Assembly (NCBI GenBank): GCA_942493385.1
Contig: OW818699.1
Coordinates: 2,294,001 to 2,358,000, forward strand
Source: UBA8389 sp942493385
GTDB lineage: Bacteria > Bacteroidota > Bacteroidia > Bacteroidales > UBA1402
Direction of reading: 5' to 3'
DNA length: 64,000 bases
Position numbers and translations under genes: made by a program. Under the pieces are notes generated by a model that was not told the origin of the DNA, ran no database searches, and was given only the letters and a program-made list of their open reading frames with translations. Of this stretch, positions 33,593 to 42,783 are shown in pieces. The first letter of the stretch is position 1, and every line of letters starts with the position of its first letter.

Positions 33593-35200
33593 ATGATCCC
33601 CACCCAAGAATCCCATCAGCTCGAATTCAAACTATCCTTCCAAGACGAAGTGATCGTGAGCCTGGTAGCCTTTGCAAACAGCAAGGGTGGAACCATCTAT
33701 ATAGGTGTGGCCGACAATGGTGAAGTTAAAGGCGTTCAAATTGGCAAGGAAACCCTTGCTCACTGGTCGAATGAAATAAAAAACAAAACCGCCCCAGTAC
33801 TTTTACCCGATTTGGAAGAGGTCGAAATGGAGGGCAAAGTTGTAGTCAAAATAGTTGTACCCGAGTACCCCGTCAAACCAGTATCGACAAAAGGCCGCTA
33901 TTATAAGCGCAAAGGCAATGCCAATCATCAACTCTCAGTGGCCGAAGTCGTCGAAATGCACCTTAAAACTTTGAATTCCAGCTGGGATGCATTTCCCGAT
34001 CAACAGCATACCATCGAAGACCTCTCCTTTGAGAAAGTCCAAGCTGCCATTGACCGAAAGAACAAGACCCAGTTGCCGACCCAAGATGATCCACTCACGT
34101 TTCTAAACAAAACCGGGCTCATCAGGGACGATAAAATAACCCATGCGGCCTTTTTCCTCTTTCACAAAGAAGAGTCCTACCTCAGTACCATCGAGCTCGG
34201 ACGATTTCAAACGGAGATCCTTATAAAAGACTCAGCACGCAGCCAAACCGACGTACTCACACAAATCGACCAAGTCATCGACTTTGTAAAAAAGCACATC
34301 AATCTCGAAGTCATCATCACCGGAGAAGCCCAAAACAAACAGATTTGGCAGTATCCTTTAGAAGCCATACGGGAAATTGTCATCAACATGATCGTCCATC
34401 GCGATTACCGTTCCAGCTCCGATTCCATTGTCAAAGTGTTTGCCGATAAAATTGAATTCTATAATCCAGGAAGACTTCCCGAAGATATCACCATCAACGA
34501 TTTGCTAACGAATCAATACCGCTCCACTCCACGCAATAAGCTGATGGCCGATGTCCTAAAAAATATTGGAGTGATCGAAAAGTATGGATCTGGAATCCAG
34601 CGCATTATCAACCTTTTCAAGAGCGAAAATCAGCCCATTCCAACCTTCTGCAACATCTCCGAAGGTTTTATGGTTACTGCCTATTCTAAAACCGACCAGA
34701 ACCCGACCAGAACCCGACCAGAAAATGTCGTAGAAAATGTCCCAGTAAATGTCGTAGTAAATGTCGTAGAAAATGTCGTAGAAAATCAATCGAAAATTAT
34801 TGGATTCTTAAAAGAAAACAACACCTTTTCTGCTAAAGTTTTAGCCAATAAAATGGATATGACCGAACGCACCATACAGCGTTATTTGAAAACCTTGGTC
34901 GACAATGGTAAAATCCAACGCATTGGCCCACCCAAAGGCGGCCACTGGCAAATCAACCTCATGTTTGAAACCGAATTCGACACTTTTGTAGAACTGAAAA
35001 TTCAAGGCTTAGTGTCTCTCATTATAGAACATGAGCATTTGGTTTTTGAAGATGCGCTTCAGTTTCTATACGAATCGAAACTCTATGATGCCCTATTGGA
35101 AGAACATTCGAAAATTTGGCATTTAAGCAACGAAAAACTATTTGAAATGCTTTTAAACGAAAAGCAGACAAACGAATTGACATACCCCGATTTTGTATGA
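33593..35200 (+). CDS. Schlafen/AlbA_2 regulator, copy 2, fused to a small DUF3990-operon protein
   Basis: A 535-residue protein. Residues 1-455 parallel the copy at 26940 (AlbA_2, GHKL-ATPase-like domain, repeat linker, wHTH ending GPPKGGHWQI). In copy 1 the stop codon follows GGHWEIL. Here the frame runs on into an ATG (34961) and a further 79 residues (KIQGLVSLIIEHEHLVFEDALQFLY, KIWHLSNEKLFEMLL) that look like a free-standing small protein normally first in DUF3791/DUF3990 operons. The DUF3791 gene follows 9 bp after the stop. The ATG at 34961 may still give the small protein separately. Confidence 0.78.
   Translation: MIPTQESHQLEFKLSFQDEVIVSLVAFANSKGGTIYIGVADNGEVKGVQIGKETLAHWSNEIKNKTAPVLLPDLEEVEMEGKVVVKIVVPEYPVKPVSTKGRYYKRKGNANHQLSVAEVVEMHLKTLNSSWDAFPDQQHTIEDLSFEKVQAAIDRKNKTQLPTQDDPLTFLNKTGLIRDDKITHAAFFLFHKEESYLSTIELGRFQTEILIKDSARSQTDVLTQIDQVIDFVKKHINLEVIITGEAQNKQIWQYPLEAIREIVINMIVHRDYRSSSDSIVKVFADKIEFYNPGRLPEDITINDLLTNQYRSTPRNKLMADVLKNIGVIEKYGSGIQRIINLFKSENQPIPTFCNISEGFMVTAYSKTDQNPTRTRPENVVENVPVNVVVNVVENVVENQSKIIGFLKENNTFSAKVLANKMDMTERTIQRYLKTLVDNGKIQRIGPPKGGHWQINLMFETEFDTFVELKIQGLVSLIIEHEHLVFEDALQFLYESKLYDALLEEHSKIWHLSNEKLFEMLLNEKQTNELTYPDFV
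34694..34724 (+). repeat. 11-bp tandem repeat, about three units, inside the AlbA_2 gene
   Basis: GACCAGAACCC at 34694 and 34705 and a partial unit at 34716. The period is not a multiple of three, so gain or loss of a unit would shift the frame before the wHTH domain. Confidence 0.75.
34727..34786 (+). repeat. 12-bp in-frame tandem repeat, five units
   Basis: GTCGTAGAAAAT and variants, five units, encoding VVEN-type linker residues. It occupies the same place, with the same unit length and number, as the VGEK tract in the paralogue. Confidence 0.88.
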
Positions 35201-35209
35201 TCCTTACAA

Positions 35210-35419
35210 ATGGATAAGCTCACCAATATTCAGCATTTTCAATTGTTTTGTCTGGAAAGTTACCGAGCATCGACCGGTATTTCTGGCAAAGCAGCATTAA
35301 ATGAATTTAAACGCACCAACGTATTTGACTATCTATCAAAAGGTTATGAGGTATTGCATACACAAGGCAAAAACTATATAATAGCCGATATTAAAGATTA
35401 TATTGAACATCGGAAATGA
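35210..35419 (+). CDS. DUF3791 small protein
   Basis: A 69-residue protein with the DUF3791 pattern FQLFCLESYRASTGISGKAALNEF followed by YEVLHTQGKNYIIADIKDYI. These small helical proteins accompany DUF3990 proteins and are thought to be the antitoxin-like half. Its stop overlaps the ATG of the DUF3990 gene by 4 bp. Confidence 0.8.
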   Translation: MDKLTNIQHFQLFCLESYRASTGISGKAALNEFKRTNVFDYLSKGYEVLHTQGKNYIIADIKDYIEHRK

Positions 35420-35904
35420 AAGTCTATCACGGAAGCACTGAAATAGTTCAACATCCTACCATTCTAGATTCCCAACGCCTACTCGATTTTGGAAAGGGTT
35501 TCTATACAACAACCAGTGTAGAGCAAGCTGAAAAGTGGGCTATGATTAAAAGGGATAGAATTGGTTCAGAAGCCAAATCTTTCGTTACCGTCTATGAATT
35601 GGAAGATCATTTACTTCGCGATGGAAAATTCAAAGTGAAAGTCTTTAAAGCAGCAAATGAAGAATGGTTAGACTTTGTCATTCTCAACAGAAGAGAAAAC
35701 AAGAGTCACCAGTACGATTTAGTAACCGGAGCAGTAGCAAATGACACACTGTACAAAACTTTGTCATTGTTCGAAACCGGTATCCTAACCAAACAAGAAA
35801 CAATCATTCGATTGAAAGTACACAAGCTTTTCGATCAACTTTCGTTTCATAACATGGAACTACTCAAAGAAATTAAATACGTCCATTCATACGAAATCGT
35901 TTAA
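35416..35904 (+). CDS. DUF3990 protein, predicted ADP-ribosyltransferase-like, copy 2
   Basis: A 162-residue protein. VYHGSTEIV, then LLDFGKGFYTTTSVEQAEKWA (about 22-42), EEWLDFVILNRR and HQYDLVTGAVANDTLY, matching the copy at 28813 motif by motif. It is translationally coupled to the DUF3791 gene. It ends 26 bp before the Wza-like gene, with no terminator seen, so the capsule genes may be read through from this module. Confidence 0.76.
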   Translation: MKVYHGSTEIVQHPTILDSQRLLDFGKGFYTTTSVEQAEKWAMIKRDRIGSEAKSFVTVYELEDHLLRDGKFKVKVFKAANEEWLDFVILNRRENKSHQYDLVTGAVANDTLYKTLSLFETGILTKQETIIRLKVHKLFDQLSFHNMELLKEIKYVHSYEIV

Positions 35905-35930
35905 AATATAACCAAAACATACCCCCCTTC

Positions 35931-38900
35931 ATGAAACCAAATTCATCCCGAAGAAACCTCCTGTTCACCCTATTGCTAGGCACCCTCATCCTATTCAGCC
36001 CAGTACCCCAGAACATCCAGGCTCAGACCGCCTCACCCGCCCTCATGCAAATGGCCCAGGGTGAACTCGCCAAGCGCGGACTCTCCGAAGCAGAAGTCCG
36101 CACCCGGCTCATGCAGAAAGGCATCGACGTAGACAATATTCCACCGGCAGAATACGCCAGCTATCAGACCCGCGTCATGGCCGTCCTGGACGAACTCCAA
36201 GCCGAAAAGAAAGCAGCAGCCACCGCCACCCCAGCCGTCAGCACCCCCATCAGCATCACCGTAGGCGGCACTAACGCCACACCCACAGGGACAGCAGCAG
36301 GAGCAACCACCCCCACCGCCACAAACGCAGTGGGCACCGTCGCCACCATTGAGCCAGCACCAGTAACCACCCCCGAAGAAGCCGCCGCCGAAGCCTCCCA
36401 ACGTGTCCTTCAAGCCGCCAACGCCAGGACAACGTCTAACATCTACGGCCACTCCATCTTTACCGACAACTCCCTCGACGTATACCGCACCACCGACGGC
36501 GCGCAAGCCCCCGAAACCTATGTGCTCGGAGCTGGCGACGAAGTCCACATCACCATCTTCGGCGCCTCCCAGACCGAAATCCAACAACGCATCACCAACG
36601 AAGGCTACATCCAACCAACCGGCGCCGCCCGCATCTTCCTTAAGGGCCTCTCATTGGCCCAAGCCAGAAGAGTCATCAAGGAATCCCTTTCCAGCTCCTA
36701 CCTCTTCCGCGCCGATCAATTAGCCGTTACCATCGTCACCGCCAGAACTGTCCTTGTCAATGTCTATGGTGAAACCAAAATATCCGGCGGCTTCACCCTT
36801 TCCGCCCTCAACTCCGCCCTGAATGCCCTAAGCGCAGCCGGTGGCGTTACCAACAACGGGTCAGTCCGCACCATCCAAGTAATCCGTGGCGAAACCAAAA
36901 AAACCATCGACGTTTACGAATTCATGAACGACCCCAGCGTCCAGTTTAAGTTCGACCTCCAAAACAACGACATCCTCTTCGTACCCGTCGCCAAGAAACT
37001 CGTCAACATCCAAGGCGCCGTCAAACGCCCCATGCGTTACGAAATGCTCGACAACGAAAACCTCACCGACCTCATCAAATACGCAGGCGGCCTCACCATG
37101 GACGTCTACCCCGATTTCCTCCAAATCCAACGCTACGTGAACGGTGAAGAAAAACTCTTCGAATGGAACCTCGCCGACATCACCTCCGGCAAAACCAAAG
37201 TCTCCCTCGTCGATGGTGACGTCATCCGCATCAAATCCATCAACATACCCATGGATGCTTATGTCGATGTGGAAGGAAGCGTCTATTACCCAGGCCGTTT
37301 CGACTTGAAGTCCAACACCTTGCTTAGCACCCTTATCGCCAACGCAAAACCCAACTTCCAAGCCAAGACCGACCTGCTCTTTGTAGAACGAACCCGTCCA
37401 GACAACACCATCGAAGTGCTCACTGTACCCTTCCCAGGCTACAACGGCGCCCCCGATTTCACCATCCAAGGCAGAGACAAGGTCCGCGTTCTAGATTTGA
37501 CCACCTACCGCGACATCGCCACCATCTCCGTTCAAGGACAAGTCCGCACCCCCTTTACACGAAACTTCTCACTCAACGACCGCCTAACCATCGCCCAAGC
37601 CATCGAATTGGCAGGCGGCCTCAAAAGCAGCGTGTATCCCATCGCCTATATTCGTAGGATAAACATTATGAATCCTAAAGAAATCAAGTACCTCCGAATC
37701 GACTTGAATCAATCAACAACCGACCCACTCCAACCCGGCGACGAACTCACCATCTACGACAAAACCACTTACACCGATGTCAACGAAGTCAGTGTCCAGG
37801 GGGCAGTCCGTCTACCCTTCCGGAAGTCCTTTGCCAACACCGACCGCCTCAACGCCAAACAAGCCATTGAACTCGCCGGAGGCCTCAAGACCAGTGTATA
37901 CCCCGTTGCCTACATCTTCCGCCGCAACCTCTTGAACCCCGTCGAAATGCAATACATCCGCATCGAACTCAGTCAAGCCGAGTACGTTGACCTTCAACCA
38001 GGCGACCAACTCAACATCTTCGACAACACCACCTATACCAATGTTGGCGAAGTCCGCATATCCGGTGCTGTCAAGATTTCGGGAAGCTATACGTACGATC
38101 CTTCTCTTACATTGAGGGCTCTGATAACAAATGCTGGTGGTTTCAATGTTGGAGCAGCCTATAATCGAGTAGAGATTTTCCGCACCGTACTTTCACCCAC
38201 CGAAAAGCCAAAACTCGATTTGATTACGCTTCAAGTAGATACCAACTTTCAACTCGTAAAACCTACCAAGTTTGCACTGCAGCCTTACGATCAGGTTGTT
38301 GTCCGCATGACCCCAGAATTCACTTTAGGCAGGACGGTCGAACTGAACGGTCAAGTTAAATACCCTGGCGTTTATGTATTGGAATCCAAACAAACCACCC
38401 TAAACGATGTCATTCACATGGCAGGCGGATTATTGAAGGATGCCGATCCTTATGGTGCCAAACTTTTTCGTACTTATAACAATCGTGGTAACATTACTAT
38501 TCAATTAAAGAAAGTAATCAGTAGCCCAAATCGATTAAGCAACAATCCAATCCTTTTCGAAGGCGATGTCGTTAATCTTGGTCGTTTGGAAAACACCGTC
38601 AGTATCTTAGAAACCGGCACACGCATGGCTCAATACTCCACCAATGCAGATGGTAATACCATTAAAAACATTGTCTTTCAGGGTAAACGCTCTGCCAAAT
38701 GGTACATCCGCAACTTTGCAGGTGGCTTCCAGAAAAATACAGACCGTAACAGTGTCACTGTAACATACCCCAACAACCAAATGCAGTCAACTAAGCGCTT
38801 TCTAATCGTTTTTAATGATTATCCTACAGTACAACCTGGCTCCATCATCACCATGAAAATGGATCCAGAAAAAATTGAAGCTGAATTAAATCCTAAGGAA

Positions 38901-38987
38901 AAGATTGATTGGGAATCAACTGTAGCAAAGGGATTATCCACATTAATGTCAACCTTATCAATCATTTTACTATTACAAAGGCTTTGA
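35931..38987 (+). CDS. Polysaccharide export outer-membrane protein, Wza-like with multiple SLBB domains
   Basis: A 1018-residue exporter, much larger than Wza (about 380). It has a signal peptide (about 1-32, cleavage near AQA), an Ala/Thr-rich low-complexity region (about 95-165), then the poly-export domain (TYVLGAGDEVHITIFG, about 197-275). About six tandem SLBB domains follow, recognised by repeated [IV]-x-G-x-V-x-x-P and AIELAGGL segments. A C-terminal hydrophobic stretch (LMSTLSIILLLQRL) could anchor it. Two SLBB units (about 535-690) are near duplicates. It forms the outer-membrane/periplasm conduit for the polymer. The Wzz-like gene follows. Confidence 0.92.
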   Translation: MKPNSSRRNLLFTLLLGTLILFSPVPQNIQAQTASPALMQMAQGELAKRGLSEAEVRTRLMQKGIDVDNIPPAEYASYQTRVMAVLDELQAEKKAAATATPAVSTPISITVGGTNATPTGTAAGATTPTATNAVGTVATIEPAPVTTPEEAAAEASQRVLQAANARTTSNIYGHSIFTDNSLDVYRTTDGAQAPETYVLGAGDEVHITIFGASQTEIQQRITNEGYIQPTGAARIFLKGLSLAQARRVIKESLSSSYLFRADQLAVTIVTARTVLVNVYGETKISGGFTLSALNSALNALSAAGGVTNNGSVRTIQVIRGETKKTIDVYEFMNDPSVQFKFDLQNNDILFVPVAKKLVNIQGAVKRPMRYEMLDNENLTDLIKYAGGLTMDVYPDFLQIQRYVNGEEKLFEWNLADITSGKTKVSLVDGDVIRIKSINIPMDAYVDVEGSVYYPGRFDLKSNTLLSTLIANAKPNFQAKTDLLFVERTRPDNTIEVLTVPFPGYNGAPDFTIQGRDKVRVLDLTTYRDIATISVQGQVRTPFTRNFSLNDRLTIAQAIELAGGLKSSVYPIAYIRRINIMNPKEIKYLRIDLNQSTTDPLQPGDELTIYDKTTYTDVNEVSVQGAVRLPFRKSFANTDRLNAKQAIELAGGLKTSVYPVAYIFRRNLLNPVEMQYIRIELSQAEYVDLQPGDQLNIFDNTTYTNVGEVRISGAVKISGSYTYDPSLTLRALITNAGGFNVGAAYNRVEIFRTVLSPTEKPKLDLITLQVDTNFQLVKPTKFALQPYDQVVVRMTPEFTLGRTVELNGQVKYPGVYVLESKQTTLNDVIHMAGGLLKDADPYGAKLFRTYNNRGNITIQLKKVISSPNRLSNNPILFEGDVVNLGRLENTVSILETGTRMAQYSTNADGNTIKNIVFQGKRSAKWYIRNFAGGFQKNTDRNSVTVTYPNNQMQSTKRFLIVFNDYPTVQPGSIITMKMDPEKIEAELNPKEKIDWESTVAKGLSTLMSTLSIILLLQRL

Positions 38988-39018
38988 CCAGAAGCAATTG
39001 TGAAAAAATATAAATATT

Positions 39019-40140
39019 ATGATACTTGATTCAAATAATTCCACATCACCTTCTAGTCAAATAGTTTCAGACGAGGATCAAATTGACTTTATGGCCATTG
39101 CCAAAACTCTATGGAGCGGACGTAAAACCATTTTACTTTCCCTACTATTCGGAGCCATTCTTGGTATTTTCGTAGCCCTGTTTTCTCCAAATGAATACAC
39201 CGCTACTTCCATTATGGTTCCTCAAACAGGAGGTAAAAGTCAGTCCGGTCTAAGTAGCCTCGCCTCTTTGGCTGGTGTCGATCTTGGAATGGCCGAGAGT
39301 GCAGAATTGTCTCCCGTCATTTATCCAAGAATTGTCAACAGCATACCTTTCAAATTGGAGCTGATGAAGACTCCAGTCAATTTCAGTAAGTTTGATAAAC
39401 CGATTAGCCTTTACGACTATTATACTACAAAACAAAAAACTTCTGTCTTTGATGTTATTAAAAAATACACCATCGGTTTACCAGGTGTTATAATTGGTGC
39501 TATCAGGAAGCAACCCAAAGAGTTGATCCTCCCGAAAGGGTCAGCTAATCAACCCATCAACCTCACCAAAAAGCAATATGATGTTAAGAAAGCTCTTGAT
39601 GCATGCATCTCTCTAGAAGTCGAAAGTAAACAAGGCTATTTAACCCTCGTTGTCCGCATGCCCGAAGCATTGGCTGCCGCTCAAATTGCTCAAAAAGCAC
39701 AAGAAATCCTTCAGCGAGACATCATCCAATTTAAAGTGGAAAAATCACAAGCCAACCTCGATTTCATTCAGGAGCGCTATAATGTTGCTAAAGCAGAAGC
39801 TGAAGGCTACCAGGTAAACATTGCAGTCAATACTGACAAATACAAAAATCTGACCAGCAATGTACCTCAAGTTAGCAACACTCGCATCCAAACAAAATAC
39901 GGTATTGCTAATAGCGTTTATCAAGAATTAGCCAAACAACTCGAACAAGCAAAAATACAGGTTAAAAAAGATACACCGGTATTTACTATTGTGGAGCCGG
40001 TATCTGTGCCTCTTGAAAGAACTAAACCTAACCGACCTATGATTCTTGTTATCTGGATTTTCCTCGGAGGCATTGTAGGATTTGGCATTATTTATGGAAA
40101 ACAGTTTGCATCAGGTATAAAACAGAAATGGAATGAATAA
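39019..40140 (+). CDS. Wzz-type chain-length determinant / polysaccharide co-polymerase
   Basis: A 373-residue inner-membrane protein with the two TM helices typical of the family (about 37-56 and 342-362). A large periplasmic segment contains a coiled coil (about 235-275), and the Pro-rich motif before TM2 reads PVSVPLERTKPNRP. It has no C-terminal tyrosine-kinase domain. It sets polymer length with the Wzy-like protein at the far end of the locus. Confidence 0.9.
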   Translation: MILDSNNSTSPSSQIVSDEDQIDFMAIAKTLWSGRKTILLSLLFGAILGIFVALFSPNEYTATSIMVPQTGGKSQSGLSSLASLAGVDLGMAESAELSPVIYPRIVNSIPFKLELMKTPVNFSKFDKPISLYDYYTTKQKTSVFDVIKKYTIGLPGVIIGAIRKQPKELILPKGSANQPINLTKKQYDVKKALDACISLEVESKQGYLTLVVRMPEALAAAQIAQKAQEILQRDIIQFKVEKSQANLDFIQERYNVAKAEAEGYQVNIAVNTDKYKNLTSNVPQVSNTRIQTKYGIANSVYQELAKQLEQAKIQVKKDTPVFTIVEPVSVPLERTKPNRPMILVIWIFLGGIVGFGIIYGKQFASGIKQKWNE

Positions 40141-40289
40141 GTCTGGTTATTGAGTTTAAAAATCAATTAAAGAACTATCATTTATAGTACGATTTCATTA
40201 CTGGTAACTGACTTTTAACAGTGAGTAGTCACCGTGACAACGCTTAACGAGAGTAATCGTTTTAAAATAAAATAAGTATTAAAATAGAT

Positions 40290-41489
40290 ATGAAAGCAGT
40301 ATTTATGGGTTTAGGCTACATTGGCCTTCCAACAGCAGCCGTAGTAGCCAGTAAAGGAATTCAAGTTATAGGTGTTGATGTAAATCCTCATGTAGTGGAC
40401 ACGATTAATGAAGGGAAGATACATATAGTAGAACCTGCATTAGATAAATTAGTAAAAGAGGTTGTTGAGAAAGGTTATTTTAAGGCTTCTTTAAAACCGG
40501 AAGAAGCCGATGCCTTTTTTATTGTTGTTCCAACCCCATTTAAGCAAAATCATAGAGCAGATATTTCCTATGTTGAGTCTGCTACTCGTATGGTAATTCC
40601 TTTTTTACGCGAAGGGAATCTTTTTATAATTGAATCAACCTCTCCAGTTATGACTACTGAAAAAATGACAGAGGTTATTTTTAAAGAACGTCCCGAACTT
40701 ATAGATAAAATCTTCATTGCATATTGTCCTGAGCGCGTATTACCAGGAAATGTTTTGTATGAGTTAGAGCACAACGATCGGGTAATTGGTGGACTGAATT
40801 CTGAATCTTCTGATAAAGCCATTAAATTTTACTCTCACTTTGTAAAAGGGAACTTGCATAAAACGAATGCAAGAACTGCTGAAATGTGCAAGTTGACTGA
40901 GAATTCGTCTCGTGATGCACAAATCGCATTTGCTAATGAATTGTCTATAATTTGTGATAAAGCCGGAATTGATGTTTGGGATTTAATTGAATTAGCAAAT
41001 AAACATCCAAGGGTAAATATTTTGCAACCCGGTTGCGGAGTCGGTGGACATTGTATTGCCGTAGATCCATGGTTTATTGTTTCTGATTTTCCGGAACAAG
41101 CTCATATTATCAAAAGAGCCAGAGAGACAAATGATTATAAAGCCGACTGGTGTGCTAATCGTGTGATTGAAGAATGTAATAAATATACAAATAAAACAGA
41201 TCGCGAACCTATCATTGCATGTATGGGATTAGCCTTTAAACCGGATATTGATGATTTGAGAGAATCTCCTGCAAAATACATTACTTCACGTATTATTTCA
41301 GAAGCCAGAGCTGATGTCTTAGTTGTAGAACCTAATGTAATGAATCATAAAAGCTTTAATCTAATGAATTACAAAGATGCTTATGAAAAGGCCGACATTG
41401 TAGTGTGGCTTGTAAAACACAAAGAATTTGCGCCTATGCCTTTTATAAAAGATAAAATTGAATTGGATTTTTGTGGAGTAAGAAAATAA
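40290..41489 (+). CDS. wecC: UDP-N-acetyl-D-mannosamine dehydrogenase
   Basis: Oxidises UDP-ManNAc to UDP-ManNAcA with two NAD+. The 399-residue protein has GLGYIGLP (7-14), the central KLTENSSRDAQIAFANEL helix with Lys201 and Asn205, and catalytic Cys255 in GCGVGGHCIAVDPWF. The stop is 4 bp before wecB. From here on the DNA is visibly more AT-rich than the 3.4-9.6 kb sugar block, consistent with separate acquisition. Confidence 0.92.
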   Translation: MKAVFMGLGYIGLPTAAVVASKGIQVIGVDVNPHVVDTINEGKIHIVEPALDKLVKEVVEKGYFKASLKPEEADAFFIVVPTPFKQNHRADISYVESATRMVIPFLREGNLFIIESTSPVMTTEKMTEVIFKERPELIDKIFIAYCPERVLPGNVLYELEHNDRVIGGLNSESSDKAIKFYSHFVKGNLHKTNARTAEMCKLTENSSRDAQIAFANELSIICDKAGIDVWDLIELANKHPRVNILQPGCGVGGHCIAVDPWFIVSDFPEQAHIIKRARETNDYKADWCANRVIEECNKYTNKTDREPIIACMGLAFKPDIDDLRESPAKYITSRIISEARADVLVVEPNVMNHKSFNLMNYKDAYEKADIVVWLVKHKEFAPMPFIKDKIELDFCGVRK

Positions 41490-41493
41490 TAGT

Positions 41494-42783
41494 ATGAAAA
41501 AAATTATGTTAGTATTCGGAACAAGACCTGAGGCAATAAAAATGGCCCCACTTGTAAAAGAATTTCAGAAACACCCTGATCTATTTGAAACCAACGTTTG
41601 CGTAACCGCCCAGCATCGCGAAATGCTTGACCAGGTTTTGCATCTGTTTGAAATCACTCCTGATTACGACCTGAATATCATGAAAGCAGGACAAGACCTT
41701 TACGATGTTACCTCCCGGGTATTATTAGGCATGCGTGATGTATTAAAAGAATACAAACCCGATATTGTTTTGGTTCATGGCGATACCTCTACTTCGACTG
41801 CTACAGCATTGGCAGCATTTTACCAGCAAATACCAGTTGGGCATATAGAAGCAGGTCTGCGAACCCACAATATTTATAGCCCCTGGCCTGAGGAGATGAA
41901 TCGTCAAATCACGACCCGCATTGCCACCTACAATTTTGCCCCGACTAAAGTCAGTAAACAAAACCTGTTGTTGGAAAACATAAGCGAAGAAAGCATTTAC
42001 ATTACAGGTAATACTGTAATTGATGCTTTATATTGGGTGATTAACAAACTTGAAAATGACACAAATTTAAACGAATTAATATCGAATCAACTCAATGAGT
42101 TTGGTTTACCAGCCAAAAAACTTGAAGCATGGAAATTGCAACAGGAATTCCATGACATTGCGAAACACGAGGAACAAAGTAGAAAGCAATCTGCCCCTGA
42201 CGCTGTCTTAGCGAGTGAAAAGAAGCAATCTGCCCCTCACCGTAAACTTGTCCTTATAACGGGCCATCGCCGTGAAAATTTCGGGCAAGGCTTTATCAAT
42301 ATTTGCGAAGCGATTAAAGAACTCTCTAAAAAATATTCTGATGTGGATTTCGTTTATCCCATGCATCTCAATCCGAATGTTCGAAATGCTATAAAAGAAG
42401 TGTTTGGTTCAACCATCATTGCGAACCGCGAGGAACGAAATGGGAAGCAACCTGTTGCTAACAACTATTTCGTTGAACCCTTGGAATACCTCCCCTTCAT
42501 TTATCTGATGAACCTCTCCTATCTAATTCTTACCGATTCAGGTGGAATTCAGGAAGAAGCTCCTGGTCTAGGAAAACCCGTATTGGTTATGCGTGATACC
42601 ACCGAACGTCCCGAAGCGTTGGATGCAGGAACCGTTCGTTTGGTTGGAACGGAAAAACAACGGATTATTGATGAAGTAACTTTATTAATTGAAAATATGG
42701 AATTTTATACTGCAATGTGTAATGCAAATAATCCATATGGTGATGGGAAAGCTTGTGGAAGAATTATTGAAGCATTAAAATAA
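41494..42783 (+). CDS. wecB: UDP-N-acetylglucosamine 2-epimerase (non-hydrolysing) with internal insertion
   Basis: Interconverts UDP-GlcNAc and UDP-ManNAc, supplying WecC. It starts VFGTRPEAIKMAP and has GHRRENFGQGF and DSGGIQEEAPGLGKPVLVMR, all family hallmarks. At 429 residues it is about 50 longer than usual. The extra segment (about 195-250) precedes GHRREN and contains two copies of KQSAP. At the DNA level AAGCAATCTGCCCCT is repeated 39 bp apart (42184 and 42223). The frame is kept, so the enzyme may be functional. Confidence 0.9.
   Translation: MKKIMLVFGTRPEAIKMAPLVKEFQKHPDLFETNVCVTAQHREMLDQVLHLFEITPDYDLNIMKAGQDLYDVTSRVLLGMRDVLKEYKPDIVLVHGDTSTSTATALAAFYQQIPVGHIEAGLRTHNIYSPWPEEMNRQITTRIATYNFAPTKVSKQNLLLENISEESIYITGNTVIDALYWVINKLENDTNLNELISNQLNEFGLPAKKLEAWKLQQEFHDIAKHEEQSRKQSAPDAVLASEKKQSAPHRKLVLITGHRRENFGQGFINICEAIKELSKKYSDVDFVYPMHLNPNVRNAIKEVFGSTIIANREERNGKQPVANNYFVEPLEYLPFIYLMNLSYLILTDSGGIQEEAPGLGKPVLVMRDTTERPEALDAGTVRLVGTEKQRIIDEVTLLIENMEFYTAMCNANNPYGDGKACGRIIEALK

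Noticed and set aside
36033..36614. Minus-strand frame (193 codons) opposite the Wza-like gene
   Set aside because: Glycine/valine/cysteine-rich translation of C-rich wobble positions, no start signals, fully inside a real gene.
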